A DNA stretch of 64,000 nucleotides from JAFGVL01 sp031553685 (GCA_031553685.1 JAVBLE010000019.1:36422-100421); one strand, 5' to 3'; shown: positions 1-8,278, counted from the first letter of the stretch. Numbers and translations: made by a program. Notes: generated from the sequence alone by a model not told the origin.

Positions 1-644
1 CCGGATTAAACTACGCTATCAATCGTGATGCAGTACAAAACCTGGGCGAAGCAGCCACGAAAGCAGGAGCTAAAATGATTCATGTTTCCACCGATTATGT
101 TTTTGATGGGAAAGGCTATTTGCCTTATACAGAGGATATGCCGATTAATCCAGAATCGGCTTACGGAAAGTCGAAAGCTGAGGGAGAAAAAGCATTGATA
201 AGTGTTTGCAAAGAAAGTATTATTTTGCGTACCTCTTGGTTGTACTCGAGTTTTGGAAATAACTTTGTAAAAACAATGCTCAAACTTGGTCGTGAGAGGG
301 AAAAACTAACCGTAATTTTTGACCAAATAGGAACACCAACTTATGCCGCCGATTTGGCTTCGGCTATTATGCAAATTATTGATAGCGGTAAATTTGAGGC
401 TGGTATTTATCATTTTTCTAATGAAGGCGTTTGCAGTTGGTACGACTTTACCAAATCAATTCATAAACTATCCGGGATTACCTCCTGTAAAGTTTTGCCA
501 CTCGAAACAAAGGATTATCCCGATCAAACCCCTCGCCCATTTTACAGCGTGCTGAACAAAGCCAAAATAAAGGCGGTTTATGACTTGGATATTCCGCATT
601 GGGAGGAAAGTTTGGAGAGATGTTTAGCTATTTTGAATAAATAG
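1..644 (+). CDS. rfbD: dTDP-4-dehydrorhamnose reductase, 5' truncated
   Basis: This is the 3' part of a gene that starts before the window. The reading frame is open from base 3, and the earliest visible residues run into the conserved YAINRDAV segment and the STDYVFDG motif typical of RmlD/RfbD. The family reduces dTDP-4-keto-L-rhamnose to dTDP-L-rhamnose with NAD(P)H in the cytoplasm, the last step of rhamnose donor synthesis for surface polysaccharide. The YGKSKAEGE segment carries the short-chain dehydrogenase Tyr-x-x-x-Lys pair, and RTSWLYSSFGNNFVKTML is also characteristic. The stop is TAG at 642-644. Surface-sugar genes follow nearby (nucleotidyltransferase, GtrA, glycosyltransferase). 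Only the Rossmann N-terminus is missing. Confidence 0.93.
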   Translation, partial: GLNYAINRDAVQNLGEAATKAGAKMIHVSTDYVFDGKGYLPYTEDMPINPESAYGKSKAEGEKALISVCKESIILRTSWLYSSFGNNFVKTMLKLGREREKLTVIFDQIGTPTYAADLASAIMQIIDSGKFEAGIYHFSNEGVCSWYDFTKSIHKLSGITSCKVLPLETKDYPDQTPRPFYSVLNKAKIKAVYDLDIPHWEESLERCLAILNK

Positions 645-651
645 ATACAGA

Positions 652-680
652 AAAAGCGCAATTTTAGGTTGCGTCATTTT
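652..680. terminator. Possible bidirectional terminator between rfbD and the nucleotidyltransferase
   Basis: An A-rich flank, a GCGCAA/TTGCGT stem and a T-rich flank lie between two convergent genes. The stem is short and imperfect, so the call rests mainly on position. Confidence 0.4.
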
Positions 681-1418
681 CTATTTAAATTCCGCAACCA
701 ATCGTTCCGCCTCTGCCAAACTATCTAACTTTCCTACATCTATCAACTTCAAATCTTCTTTTTCGAAGCCAATTATCTTTTCTTCTTTGCAAATAGAAAG
801 GTAAAAATCGATGATAGAGAATTTGCCATTCCAATCGCCCATCAAATCGAATATTTGAGGCGAAAGAATATGAATGCCGGAAAAGGCAAGTGATTGATAA
901 TCTTCAATATTTATATCTTTTAGTGGCGATTTGGTTTCTCCGGTCGAAGCGTTCAGCCAACCTTTCAAGTTGTTTGCTTTGTCAAAAAGAAGATAACGCG
1001 ATGATTTCCGATTGCTAACTAAAAGAGTAGCTAATGCATTCTTTTCTTGATGAAAAGTATATAATTCAGCTAAATCTACATTGGATAGAATATCTACATT
1101 ATGTACTAAAAACGGCTTGCCATCATCGAAAAACAAAGCGGCTTTTTTTATTCCTCCTCCTGTTTCGAGCAACTGTTCGCGCTCGTCGGAGATTTCGATA
1201 CGGATACCGAAATTGTTTTTTTCTTGCAGAAAATCTATTATTTGCTCTGCAAAATGATGTACATTCACAATGATTTCGTCGAACCCTGCCGCTTTCAGTT
1301 TCAGAATAACATGTTCCAACAACGGTTTCCCGGCAATAGTAACCATTGCTTTGGGCATGTTATCGGTGAGGGGTTTGAGGCGCGTGCCGAGACCGGCAGC
1401 AAAAATCATGGCTTTCAT
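681..1418 (-). CDS. Sugar-phosphate nucleotidyltransferase (MurU/HddC-like)
   Basis: A 245-aa protein of the NTP_transferase family, which joins a sugar-1-phosphate to an NTP to make an activated sugar. The N-terminal signature AMIFAAGLGTRLKPLTD (nucleotide-binding GxGTRxxPxT), followed by PKAMVxxAGKPLLEH, places it with MurNAc-1-phosphate uridylyltransferases and heptose-1-phosphate guanylyltransferases. LVHNVDIL supplies the metal-binding Asp region. I chose the ATG at 1418, because the ten residues encoded upstream of it precede the conserved N-terminus. It lies convergent with rfbD and downstream of aspS. Which sugar and which nucleotide cannot be read from the sequence. A MurU-like role in cell-wall recycling is possible, but no kinase partner is visible here. 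Confidence 0.8.
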   Translation of the reverse strand: MKAMIFAAGLGTRLKPLTDNMPKAMVTIAGKPLLEHVILKLKAAGFDEIIVNVHHFAEQIIDFLQEKNNFGIRIEISDEREQLLETGGGIKKAALFFDDGKPFLVHNVDILSNVDLAELYTFHQEKNALATLLVSNRKSSRYLLFDKANNLKGWLNASTGETKSPLKDINIEDYQSLAFSGIHILSPQIFDLMGDWNGKFSIIDFYLSICKEEKIIGFEKEDLKLIDVGKLDSLAEAERLVAEFK

Positions 1419-1433
1419 GTTTTTTAGACTTTT

Positions 1434-1488
1434 AGAACAAAGAGCCAAGAATCAAGATTGATTGTCTTGTGTCTTGGTTCTTTGTTCT
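1434..1488. repeat. Imperfect 24-nt inverted repeat between aspS and the nucleotidyltransferase
   Basis: The arms at 1434-1457 and 1465-1488 are complementary at most positions and form a long hairpin with a 7-nt loop. It lies 3' of aspS and 5' of the next leftward gene, so it may end aspS transcripts. Its low-complexity wording (agaacaaagagccaaga) is typical of short intergenic repeats in Bacteroidetes. Confidence 0.5.
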
Positions 1489-1499
1489 TGGTTCTTCGT

Positions 1500-3254
1500 T
1501 TATTTTTGAATATTTACGACCAAATTCAATTCATTCAATTGTTTATCATCAATCAACGATGGTGCATCAATCATCACATCGCGACCAGAGTTGTTTTTAG
1601 GGAAGGCAATGCAATCGCGAATGCTGTCCAAGCCCGCCAACAATGACACAAAACGGTCGAGGCCGAAAGCGATACCGCCGTGTGGCGGAGCACCGAATTT
1701 AAAGGCATTCATCAAGAACCCGAATTGATATTCGGCTTGTTCTTTGGTAAAGCCAAGGCATTCGAACATGGTTGCCTGCAAGTCTTTATCATGGATACGG
1801 ATAGAACCGCCACCAAGTTCCACACCGTTAATTACCATATCGTAGGCATTGGCGCGAACGGCTCCCGGATTGGTTTTCATCAGCGCAAGGTCTTCTTTCT
1901 TGGGCGATGTAAACGGATGGTGCATGGCCGAATAGCGTTGGTTCTCTTCGTCCCATTCCAACAATGGGAAATCGACCACCCAAAGCGGGGCATATACTTC
2001 TTTGTTTCTCAAACCAAGACGGCTACCCATTTCGAGGCGAAGTTCGCAAAGCGCACGCAGTGTTTTATCTTTTTCGCCCGAAAGGATTAGAATCAAATCG
2101 CCCGGTTTAGCATTGGTTTTATCTGCCCAAACTTTCAAATCGTCCTGCGAATAGAATTTATCCACCGACGATTTCAACGAACCATCCGCCTCATATTTTA
2201 CATACACCATGCCCTTTGCCCCTATTTGCGGACGCTTTACAAAGTCGGTCAAGGCATCCAGCTCCTTGCGGGTATAAGCGGCACACGCTTCGGCACAGAT
2301 AGCACCAACATATTCGGCTTCGTTAAATACAATGAAATCGCGCGTTTTAGCTTCGGCGGTTATATCCACGAAGCGCATTCCGAAACGAATATCCGGCTTG
2401 TCGCAACCGTAAAACTCCATGGCTTCGGAGTAAGGCATGCGCAAGAAAGGGTCTTTGAAATCAATGCCTTTGATGTTTTTAAAGACTTCTTTTACCAATC
2501 CCTCAAACATATTCAGGATATCTTCCTGCTCTACAAACGACATTTCGCAGTCTATTTGGGTAAACTCCGGTTGCCGGTCGGCACGAAGGTCTTCGTCGCG
2601 AAAACATTTCACAATCTGAAAATAGCGGTCGAAACCGGATACCATCAACAACTGCTTGAATGTTTGCGGCGATTGCGGAAGGGCATAAAATTCGCCCGCA
2701 TTCATGCGGCTTGGCACCACGAAATCGCGGGCACCTTCGGGGGTAGATTTAATCAAAACAGGTGTTTCGGTCTCTATAAAATCTTTTGAGATTAAATAAT
2801 TGCGGGTTTCAAAACACAAGCGGTTGCGAAGTTCCAAGTTCTTGCGCACAGCCGCACGCCGAAGGTCTAAGTAGCGGTATTTCATGCGGAGTTCATCGCC
2901 TCCATCGGTTTCGTCTTCAATAGTAAACGGTGGAACTTCAGAAGCATTGAGAATGATTAATTCATCTGCAATGATTTCGATATCACCGGTAGGCATTTTA
3001 GGGTTTTTGCTGCTGCGTTCAGCAACCTTTCCGGTTACCTGAACGACAAACTCGCGCCCCAACTTTTGTGCTTTCTCACTGAGTTCTGTATTTACAGCCT
3101 CATCAAAAGCCAACTGGGTAATGCCGTAGCGGTCGCGCAGGTCGACAAAGGTCATTCCGCCCAGTTTGCGTGTTCGTTGTACCCATCCGGCAAGCGTTAC
3201 GGTATTGCCTGTATTTTCGATGCGGAGCTCGCCGCAGGTATGTGTTCTGTACAT
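1500..3254 (-). CDS. aspS: Aspartate--tRNA ligase
   Basis: A 584-aa class II aminoacyl-tRNA synthetase that charges tRNA-Asp in the cytoplasm. The N-terminal OB fold (MYRTHTCGELR..GWVQRTRKLGG) binds the anticodon. Motif 2 is FRDEDLRADRQPEFTQID, and motif 3 is GGIAFGLDRFVSLLAG near the C-terminus. The bacterial-type GAD insert domain lies between them. Length matches bacterial AspRS (about 585-590 aa). The start at 3254 (MYRTHT) fits the family N-terminus; nine residues of upstream open frame are unlikely to be translated. Intact and host-encoded. Confidence 0.97.
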   Translation of the reverse strand: MYRTHTCGELRIENTGNTVTLAGWVQRTRKLGGMTFVDLRDRYGITQLAFDEAVNTELSEKAQKLGREFVVQVTGKVAERSSKNPKMPTGDIEIIADELIILNASEVPPFTIEDETDGGDELRMKYRYLDLRRAAVRKNLELRNRLCFETRNYLISKDFIETETPVLIKSTPEGARDFVVPSRMNAGEFYALPQSPQTFKQLLMVSGFDRYFQIVKCFRDEDLRADRQPEFTQIDCEMSFVEQEDILNMFEGLVKEVFKNIKGIDFKDPFLRMPYSEAMEFYGCDKPDIRFGMRFVDITAEAKTRDFIVFNEAEYVGAICAEACAAYTRKELDALTDFVKRPQIGAKGMVYVKYEADGSLKSSVDKFYSQDDLKVWADKTNAKPGDLILILSGEKDKTLRALCELRLEMGSRLGLRNKEVYAPLWVVDFPLLEWDEENQRYSAMHHPFTSPKKEDLALMKTNPGAVRANAYDMVINGVELGGGSIRIHDKDLQATMFECLGFTKEQAEYQFGFLMNAFKFGAPPHGGIAFGLDRFVSLLAGLDSIRDCIAFPKNNSGRDVMIDAPSLIDDKQLNELNLVVNIQK

Positions 3255-3416
3255 ATTAAGTAGCCCCACCAACCTCCCCAAGGGGAAGCTTTCTTAGCCT
3301 GTGTGGGTTAGGGTTAAATTATCTTGCTGTTTTTTTTAAAATTTATAGAGAAAATAGAGTTGCAAAAGTAAGTATTTTCAAGGATTGAGGCAAACTGAAA
3401 AGTTGAAATTTATTCC

Positions 3417-3424
3417 TATATTTG
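3417..3424 (+). promoter_or_regulatory. Bacteroidetes -7 box upstream of the GtrA gene
   Basis: TATATTTG matches the Bacteroidetes -7 consensus TAnnTTTG and lies 21 bp upstream of the GtrA start. No clear -33 TTTG is seen at the usual spacing. Confidence 0.55.
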
Positions 3425-3445
3425 CACTAATCAAATGCCAAGCAA

Positions 3446-3880
3446 ATGTCTCTCAAAAAAATAATTGAAAGTAAAAAAACTCATGAATTTATTCGTTTTG
3501 CAGGCGTAGGAATCATTGCTACAGGCATTCATTATGGTGTATACTTAATTCTCTTACATTTTTTGATACCCAATATTGCTTATACAATTGGCTATGCAGT
3601 AAGCTTTTGTGTCAACTTTATTTTAACCAATCTGTTTACTTTCAAAACACAACCGAATGTAAAACGCGGCATTGGCTTTATGGCAAGTCACGCAATTAAT
3701 TACGGATTACATATGGGTTTGCTTAACTTGTTCATATATTTATCAATACCCGAAAAATATGCCCCAATACCTGTATATATGATAGCCATTCCGGTAAATT
3801 TCTTGTTAGTCCGATTTGTTTTTAAATCAAAATGGGCTGGAAATAATGAAGAAGTGAAAAATAATTCAAACCATACATGA
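3446..3880 (+). CDS. GtrA family membrane protein
   Basis: A 144-aa integral membrane protein with four predicted membrane segments and the GtrA family beginning (HEFIRFAGVGIIATGIHYGVY). GtrA-like proteins are thought to help move polyprenyl-phosphate-linked sugars across the inner membrane for decoration of surface glycans or teichoic-type polymers. A polyprenyl-phosphate glycosyltransferase follows 69 bp downstream on the same strand, the usual GtrA-GtrB arrangement. The C-terminus is short, charged and Asn-rich. Substrate unknown. Confidence 0.88.
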   Translation: MSLKKIIESKKTHEFIRFAGVGIIATGIHYGVYLILLHFLIPNIAYTIGYAVSFCVNFILTNLFTFKTQPNVKRGIGFMASHAINYGLHMGLLNLFIYLSIPEKYAPIPVYMIAIPVNFLLVRFVFKSKWAGNNEEVKNNSNHT

Positions 3881-3949
3881 ACATAATATAGAATTGGAAA
3901 ATTCTTTTCAATTTTGATTTCTTAATTCCTATCTCTTAATTCGACTTTT

Positions 3950-4882
3950 ATGCAATCATTAAGTGTTATAGTACCCTGTTACAACGAAGAAGCGGTTATT
4001 CAAACCACTTACGAAAGACTAAAAAGGGTCTTAGATGAATCGAAAAATCCATCGCAAATCATCTTTGTAAATGATGGAAGTACCGACCGAACGCAAGATA
4101 TACTGAAATCCATTGCCTCCGTTGACAAGCGCGTTAAGCTGATTAACTTTTCCCGAAATTTCGGACATCAGCCTGCTGTAACGGCAGGTATCAATCATTG
4201 CGAAACCGATCTCGCCGTTATTATAGATGCCGACCTGCAAGATCCTCCTGAACTTATCCCTGATTTACTGAAGGTACAAGAGGAAGAGCAAGCCAATGTC
4301 GTATATTGTGTGCGAAAAAGACGCGAAGGCGAAAGCAAATTCAAACTATGGTCAGCAAGAGTATTTTACCGCATACTGAACCGTTTGTCGGAAGTGAAAT
4401 TTCCGGTAGATACGGGTGATTTCCGTTTAATTGATGCCAATATTATCCACGAATTCAATAATTTAAAAGAAAGAGGAAAGTATATTCGCGGATTAATTTC
4501 GTGGGTTGGATATAAGCAAGTCCCTTTTTATTATGAAAGAGATGCCCGTTTGGCTGGCGAAACCAAATATCCGTTTAAACGAATGATTGGTTTTGCAACA
4601 AAAGCATTGTTTTATTTCTCGAAAAAACCTTTGACTATGGCAACCGGCATTGGTTTTGTTGCCGTTATTTTAGGAATGATCCTGGCGCTGTGGTATTTCT
4701 TTGGGAAAATATTTGGCTATACCCATGCCGATGCCGGATTTACTTCCATTATGATAATTGTTATTTTCTTTGGTGGAATACAACTGCTTACCATTGGGAT
4801 ATTGGGACAGTATCTTGGTATTTTGTTCGATGAAATTAAAAAACGACCCGAATATATTGTGAAGGAACGGGTAAATTTTTAA
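3950..4882 (+). CDS. Family 2 glycosyltransferase, GtrB/DPM1-like
   Basis: A 310-aa glycosyltransferase that probably moves a sugar from a nucleotide donor to polyprenyl phosphate on the cytoplasmic face of the membrane. The GT-A signature is clear: VIVPCYNEE at residues 6-14, FVNDGSTDRT, and the metal-binding IIDADLQDPPEL. GETKYPFKRM is the conserved RxxGxSKYxxxRM-like region. Two C-terminal membrane segments (about 225-250 and 265-300) anchor it, as in GtrB and bactoprenol glucosyltransferases. It forms a likely operon with the GtrA gene just upstream. Sugar specificity cannot be inferred. Confidence 0.9.
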   Translation: MQSLSVIVPCYNEEAVIQTTYERLKRVLDESKNPSQIIFVNDGSTDRTQDILKSIASVDKRVKLINFSRNFGHQPAVTAGINHCETDLAVIIDADLQDPPELIPDLLKVQEEEQANVVYCVRKRREGESKFKLWSARVFYRILNRLSEVKFPVDTGDFRLIDANIIHEFNNLKERGKYIRGLISWVGYKQVPFYYERDARLAGETKYPFKRMIGFATKALFYFSKKPLTMATGIGFVAVILGMILALWYFFGKIFGYTHADAGFTSIMIIVIFFGGIQLLTIGILGQYLGILFDEIKKRPEYIVKERVNF

Positions 4883-4894
4883 GGTAAAATAAAA

Positions 4895-4935
4895 ATGGCA
4901 AGAAAGTGAGTTTTTTTCACTCACCTTCTCGCCAT
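4895..4935. terminator. Hairpin between the convergent glycosyltransferase and fabD
   Basis: A hairpin with a core stem GTGAG/CTCAC and a T7 loop, flanked by ATGGC/GCCAT, lies between two convergent genes. It could end both transcripts. Confidence 0.6.
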
Positions 4936-4951
4936 CTTACGATCTCGCTAT

Positions 4952-5824
4952 CTATTGATTTACTGTTACATCTTTATTAATTTTGCCTACCAAGCCTTGA
5001 AGCACTTTGCCCGGACCAAGTTCGGTAAATTCTGTTGCACCATCGGCAATCATATTTTGTACCGATTGTGTCCAGCGAACCGGAGCAGTCAGTTGGGCTA
5101 TCAAATTGGCTTTGATTGCTTGCGGGTCGGTTTGTGGTTTGGCATCCACATTTTGATACACCTTATAAACAGGTTTGTTGAAAGCCGTAGCAGCAATAGC
5201 CGCTTCCAACTCTACACGCGCAGGCTCCATCAATGGCGAGTGGAATGCTCCTCCTACCGGCAAGCGCAAAGCTCGCTTCGCTCCTTTTTCCTTCAATACC
5301 TCACAGGCTTTTTCCACGCCCGCTATCGAACCTGAAATCACCAATTGTCCCGGACAGTTATAATTAGCCGCTACAACTACTTCGGGGATTGCTGCACAAG
5401 TTTCTTCCACCACAGCATCGTCCAACCCAAGCACGGCTGCCATTGTGCCTTCTACACTATCGCAAGCGGCTTGCATAGCCAATGCACGGGCAGAAACCAA
5501 TTTCAATCCATCTTCAAAGCTCATGGCTCCGGCAGCCACCAAAGCCGAAAACTCACCCAATGAGTGTCCGGCGACCATATCGGGCTTAAAGTCGGCACCC
5601 AAAGTTTTGGCTAAAATAACCGAGTGTAGAAATACGGCGGGTTGTGTTACTTTCGTTTGGCGAAGGTCTTCGTCGGTTCCGGCAAACATCAAATCGGTAA
5701 TGCGGAAGCTAAGAATTTCGTTGGCTTTTTCAAACATTTCTTTGGCAAGTGCCGAGTTTTCGTACAGGTCTTTGCCCATACCTACAAATTGGGCGCCTTG
5801 CCCCGGGAATACAAATGCTTTCAT
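4952..5824 (-). CDS. fabD: Malonyl-CoA:ACP transacylase
   Basis: A 290-aa FabD, which moves malonyl from CoA to acyl carrier protein to feed fatty-acid elongation in the cytoplasm. The start MKAFVFPGQGAQFVGMG is the family N-terminus. The nucleophile Ser sits in VAGHSLGEFSALVAAG (GHSLG), and the second catalytic residue is the His of GGAFHSPLM. Length matches bacterial FabD (about 290-310). A promoter with both elements at correct spacing lies just upstream. Host housekeeping gene, intact. Confidence 0.97.
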   Translation of the reverse strand: MKAFVFPGQGAQFVGMGKDLYENSALAKEMFEKANEILSFRITDLMFAGTDEDLRQTKVTQPAVFLHSVILAKTLGADFKPDMVAGHSLGEFSALVAAGAMSFEDGLKLVSARALAMQAACDSVEGTMAAVLGLDDAVVEETCAAIPEVVVAANYNCPGQLVISGSIAGVEKACEVLKEKGAKRALRLPVGGAFHSPLMEPARVELEAAIAATAFNKPVYKVYQNVDAKPQTDPQAIKANLIAQLTAPVRWTQSVQNMIADGATEFTELGPGKVLQGLVGKINKDVTVNQ

Positions 5825-5850
5825 ATATTTTTACAAGTATTTTTGTGGTG

Positions 5851-5881
5851 CAAAAGTAGTTTTTTCTGTTCAAATAACAAA
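5851..5881 (-). promoter_or_regulatory. Bacteroidetes-type promoter for fabD
   Basis: On the minus strand a TTTG (-33, at 5881-5878) is followed after 19 nt by TACTTTTG (-7, at 5858-5851), 26 bp before the fabD start. Both elements and their spacing fit the sigma-AB consensus of Bacteroidetes. Confidence 0.7.
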
Positions 5882-5883
5882 CA

Positions 5884-5914
5884 AACCCGTTTTAGAAAGT
5901 ATCTAAAACGGGTT
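5884..5914 (-). terminator. Terminator of the MNT/HEPT operon
   Basis: A perfect 13-bp inverted repeat (AACCCGTTTTAGA, 5-nt loop) lies just downstream of the HEPT gene. On the minus strand it is followed by TTTGTTTGTT. It overlaps the region just upstream of the fabD -33 element. Confidence 0.7.
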
Positions 5915-5926
5915 GCAAATTAGTTT

Positions 5927-6280
5927 CTATTTCAATGATTCTTCGTGAATTGCTTCTGAAATTTGCTGTGATAATTCAGGAATTTTATTTCTCACCACAT
6001 CCCAAACAATAGTATAGTTAATTCCCATATAGTCATGAATTAAACGGTCTCGCATACCAGCCATATTTTTCCAACTGATACCATGCCATCTAAGTTTGAA
6101 ATCAACAGGTATCTTCTTACTGGCTTCTCCAACTATTTCCAAGCTACGAACAACGGCTCTTTTCAATGTTTCATCTTGCAATAAATCATCTTTAGAAATA
6201 TTGTTTGTTGTGGCAAGAATAAAATTGCATTCGTCCAAAATATGACGCAAATATTCAATTGGCTCTTTAGGCATAAGCAA
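5927..6280 (-). CDS. hepT: HepT-like toxin (DUF86)
   Basis: A 117-aa HEPN-family protein, the toxin half of an MNT/HEPT toxin-antitoxin pair. The RX4HXY RNase motif is intact (R77, H82, Y84). Known HepT toxins are RNases that are neutralised when the partner MntA adenylylates the Tyr of this motif. It overlaps the upstream antitoxin gene by 14 bp, which implies co-translation. The true start may be the third codon (Met3). An inverted repeat downstream probably ends the operon. The activity is inferred from the family. Confidence 0.88.
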   Translation of the reverse strand: MLMPKEPIEYLRHILDECNFILATTNNISKDDLLQDETLKRAVVRSLEIVGEASKKIPVDFKLRWHGISWKNMAGMRDRLIHDYMGINYTIVWDVVRNKIPELSQQISEAIHEESLK

Positions 6281-6563
6281 CTTCGTTTAATATTTGTGGA
6301 CCAATATATGGACTCAATCCGGTTGTCGTTACAAGCTCTATTTTCTCATTCGAAAATAATTTTTCTAAATAATCATATAAAGCCATGTAATTGTCAAATG
6401 TTTCTTTCTCAGGAATAAAATCGACTAAAAGATCAATATCACTTTTTTCGGACTGTTCATTGCGAACATACGAACCGAATAAGCCGATACGATTAACACC
6501 CAAAGCCATTAATCTTGGCTTATGTGTCCGTATTGCCAATAATATTTTATCTTTTGTTGTCAT
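6267..6563 (-). CDS. mntA: MntA-like nucleotidyltransferase antitoxin
   Basis: A 98-aa minimal nucleotidyltransferase. The active-site motif GSX10DXD is complete (G30 S31, D42, D44). In studied MNT/HEPT systems this protein transfers AMP units to the toxin's RX4HXY tyrosine and blocks its RNase activity. The coding sequence overlaps the toxin start, and the order antitoxin then toxin is standard. It sits 1.5 kb from the prophage attachment site but on the host side, so it belongs to the chromosome. Confidence 0.88.
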   Translation of the reverse strand: MTTKDKILLAIRTHKPRLMALGVNRIGLFGSYVRNEQSEKSDIDLLVDFIPEKETFDNYMALYDYLEKLFSNEKIELVTTTGLSPYIGPQILNEVAYA

Positions 6564-6603
6564 GTTTGTTTAATCAATATTTTACAAAGATAAAATATCC
6601 CAT

Positions 6604-7914
6604 TTAAATAACATTGTCTTTTGCAAAACATTCAATGCGATATTTCAAATCGTCAAACTGGGTTTCTTTGACAAACGAAGTGCATACGCGCAAACCTTCC
6701 TGCAAGCTACCGGTTGTTTCCAGCGAAATGGCACTTATTCCATAATAAATAAGCCGCTCCATCAGTTCGGCACCGGTCATGCCCGGATAGCGAATAGTAA
6801 AATAGAAGCCGTTGCCTATCTCCTCGCCCAGGTCGTCGGCATATACAAGCTCGAAACCATTGTCCAGAAACATCTTTTTAATCGTTTCGGCAGTTCGGGC
6901 ATATACTTTTACATCTTCGAGGAAATTAAATGTACCGTCGCAAGCTGCTTTAAACATGGCGGCAAGGGCAAACTGCGCCGAATGGGTTGTTCCGGCTGTC
7001 AATCCATACAACACACGGTTCACAAGCACATTGCCAAACTCTGCGGTTCCGTAGCGGGCTTGCAATTGGGGGTACGAACGGTAAAACAATTTGTCCGAAA
7101 CGGCAATTACACCAATGCGTTGCCCCGCATAACTAAAGGCTTTGGAGCTGGATATAAGCATAATATAGTTGTCCGTATATCGTGCCACCGACGATTGAAA
7201 AGGCGCTTCGAACGGACGGCTCAAATCTTTGCGGAAATCCATCGAGAAGTAAGCTAAATCTTCGATAACGATCGTATCGTATTTTGTGGCTAATTTGCCT
7301 ATTCCCTCAAGCTCCGATTCTTGCAGGCAAATCCAAGCCGGATTATTCGGGTTGGAATAAATAACTGCCGCAATATTTCCGGTTTGAAGATACGATTCTA
7401 CTTTATCCACCAGTTTCTCTCCACGATAATCGTAAGCGTCAAACGCTTCATATTTATATCCTAAAATAGTTAGCTGCAGTTTTTGCACAGGAAATCCGGG
7501 ATCGATAAAAAGAATGGTATCTTTTTTCGGGTCGCATTGTCCGGCAACCAAAAATGCGGCGTAAGTGCCCTGCATTGATCCAACCACAGGCGTACAACAT
7601 GCGGGCGAGATATCCACATCGACAAACGCTTTGATAAACCGCGAAGCTTCGATTTTCAGGTCAGGATCGCCCTCGAGCATGGGATAAACAGATGCCACAC
7701 CGCTTTTCAACGCCTCAATTTCAGCATTCACTCCTATTTGCGAAGCAGCCAAACCGGGTGAACCTATTTCCATACGCACAAATTTTTCGCCTGTCAAGGC
7801 TTCTACTTTATTTACTATGGAAACTATTTCGCGAATGGTGGCTTTACCAAAATCGGGTAGCTTAAAACTGTCGATAACCGACTTAACGATGTCTTTGTTG
7901 ATGGGTGAAGGCAT
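6604..7914 (-). CDS. Class I/II pyridoxal-phosphate aminotransferase
   Basis: A 436-aa fold-type I PLP enzyme. SNPNNPAW (Asn that contacts the cofactor), an IEDLAYF segment with the PLP-pyridine Asp, and SSSKAFSYAGQRIG with the Schiff-base Lys are all visible. The RxxG Arg after the Lys is also kept. The family moves an amino group between an amino acid and a 2-oxo acid. The exact substrate is not readable; the N-terminal extension (IREIVSIVNKVEALTGEKFVRMEIGSP) is typical of a Bacteroidetes clade of MalY/AspC-like enzymes. Intact. Confidence 0.85.
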   Translation of the reverse strand: MPSPINKDIVKSVIDSFKLPDFGKATIREIVSIVNKVEALTGEKFVRMEIGSPGLAASQIGVNAEIEALKSGVASVYPMLEGDPDLKIEASRFIKAFVDVDISPACCTPVVGSMQGTYAAFLVAGQCDPKKDTILFIDPGFPVQKLQLTILGYKYEAFDAYDYRGEKLVDKVESYLQTGNIAAVIYSNPNNPAWICLQESELEGIGKLATKYDTIVIEDLAYFSMDFRKDLSRPFEAPFQSSVARYTDNYIMLISSSKAFSYAGQRIGVIAVSDKLFYRSYPQLQARYGTAEFGNVLVNRVLYGLTAGTTHSAQFALAAMFKAACDGTFNFLEDVKVYARTAETIKKMFLDNGFELVYADDLGEEIGNGFYFTIRYPGMTGAELMERLIYYGISAISLETTGSLQEGLRVCTSFVKETQFDDLKYRIECFAKDNVI

Positions 7915-7917
7915 ATT

Positions 7918-8022
7918 GAATTAGGAATTAGGAATGGGATTCTTGCTCTAATTTGGTTTTGAATTGACAAAAGTAAAAAATTTCGAGTATATTTTTTTAA
8001 TTCTTAATTCCTAATTCTTAAT
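7918..8022. repeat. Dispersed inverted copies of an AATTAGGAATTAGGAAT-type intergenic repeat
   Basis: A left arm at 7918-7935 (gaattaggaattaggaat) is largely complementary to 7999-8022 (attcttaattcctaattc). The repeat lies between the aminotransferase start and tRNA-Lys and is simple-sequence in nature. Confidence 0.5.
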
Positions 8023-8030
8023 TTTTTCCA

Positions 8031-8038
8031 TACCTTTG
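8031..8038 (+). promoter_or_regulatory. -7 box for tRNA-Lys
   Basis: TACCTTTG matches TAnnTTTG and lies 23 bp before the tRNA 5' end. Confidence 0.6.
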
Positions 8039-8061
8039 TGTCGCTTTAAAAATAAGGCAAC

Positions 8062-8137
8062 GACTTCGTAGCTCAGTTGGTAGAGCAACTGACTCTTAAT
8101 CAGTGGGTCGAGGGTTCGAGCCCCTCCGAAGTCACCA
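8062..8137 (+). tRNA. tRNA-Lys(CTT), phage attachment site
   Basis: A 76-nt cloverleaf with CCA encoded. The acceptor is GACTTCG/CGAAGTC, the anticodon stem ACTGA/TCAGT, the loop CTCTTAA with anticodon CTT at 8095-8097, and the T arm carries GGTTCGAGC. Everything from the anticodon loop to the 3' end repeats at attR, so the 3' half of this gene was supplied by the phage on integration. At attR the base matching position 69 is G rather than A. The host's original tRNA would therefore have had a U4:G69 wobble where the present one has a U4:A69 pair. Confidence 0.97.
8093..8129 (+). repeat. attL: attL core
   Basis: 37 bp identical to 59906-59942, starting at the first base of the anticodon loop. 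After one mismatch (8130 A versus 59943 G), seven more bases through CCA also match. Confidence 0.93.
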
Positions 8138-8144
8138 ACCCCTA

Positions 8145-8177
8145 AAAACCTTGTAATCGACGATTGCAAGGTTTTTT
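8145..8177 (+). terminator. Phage-supplied terminator for tRNA-Lys
   Basis: A near-perfect hairpin (AAAACCTTG..AATCG/CGATT..CAAGGTTTT) followed by Ts lies 7 nt after the tRNA. It is on the phage side of attL, so the phage replaces the host terminator that it displaces to attR (59964-59998). Confidence 0.8.
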
Positions 8178-8253
8178 ATTTACTCTAACAACAAATAAAA
8201 AAAACATCATTTTTGACCAAGATTGACCAAAAACAATTACTTTTGAACATAAT

Positions 8254-8275
8254 ACCTGCAAAAAACCTGCAAAAA
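8254..8275 (+). promoter_or_regulatory. Candidate integrase arm-type sites, left end
   Basis: Two tandem copies of acctgcaaaaa with an 11-bp period begin at 8254 and 8265. The same acctgcaaa pair, again with an 11-bp period, occurs at the other end of the prophage (59827 and 59838). Paired short direct repeats flanking the att core are what arm-binding sites of tyrosine integrases look like. They end just before the int start codon, so integrase could also repress its own gene. A further direct repeat ttgaccaa occurs at 8213 and 8223. Confidence 0.6.
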
Positions 8276-8278
8276 ATA

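Noticed and set aside
5927..6563. MNT/HEPT pair as phage cargo
   Set aside because: It lies outside attL on the host side with its own terminator.
8213..8278. Upstream start for the integrase
   Set aside because: The 22 extra residues derive from the direct repeats, and the known family start MAKLKLYLDTRR is at 8279.
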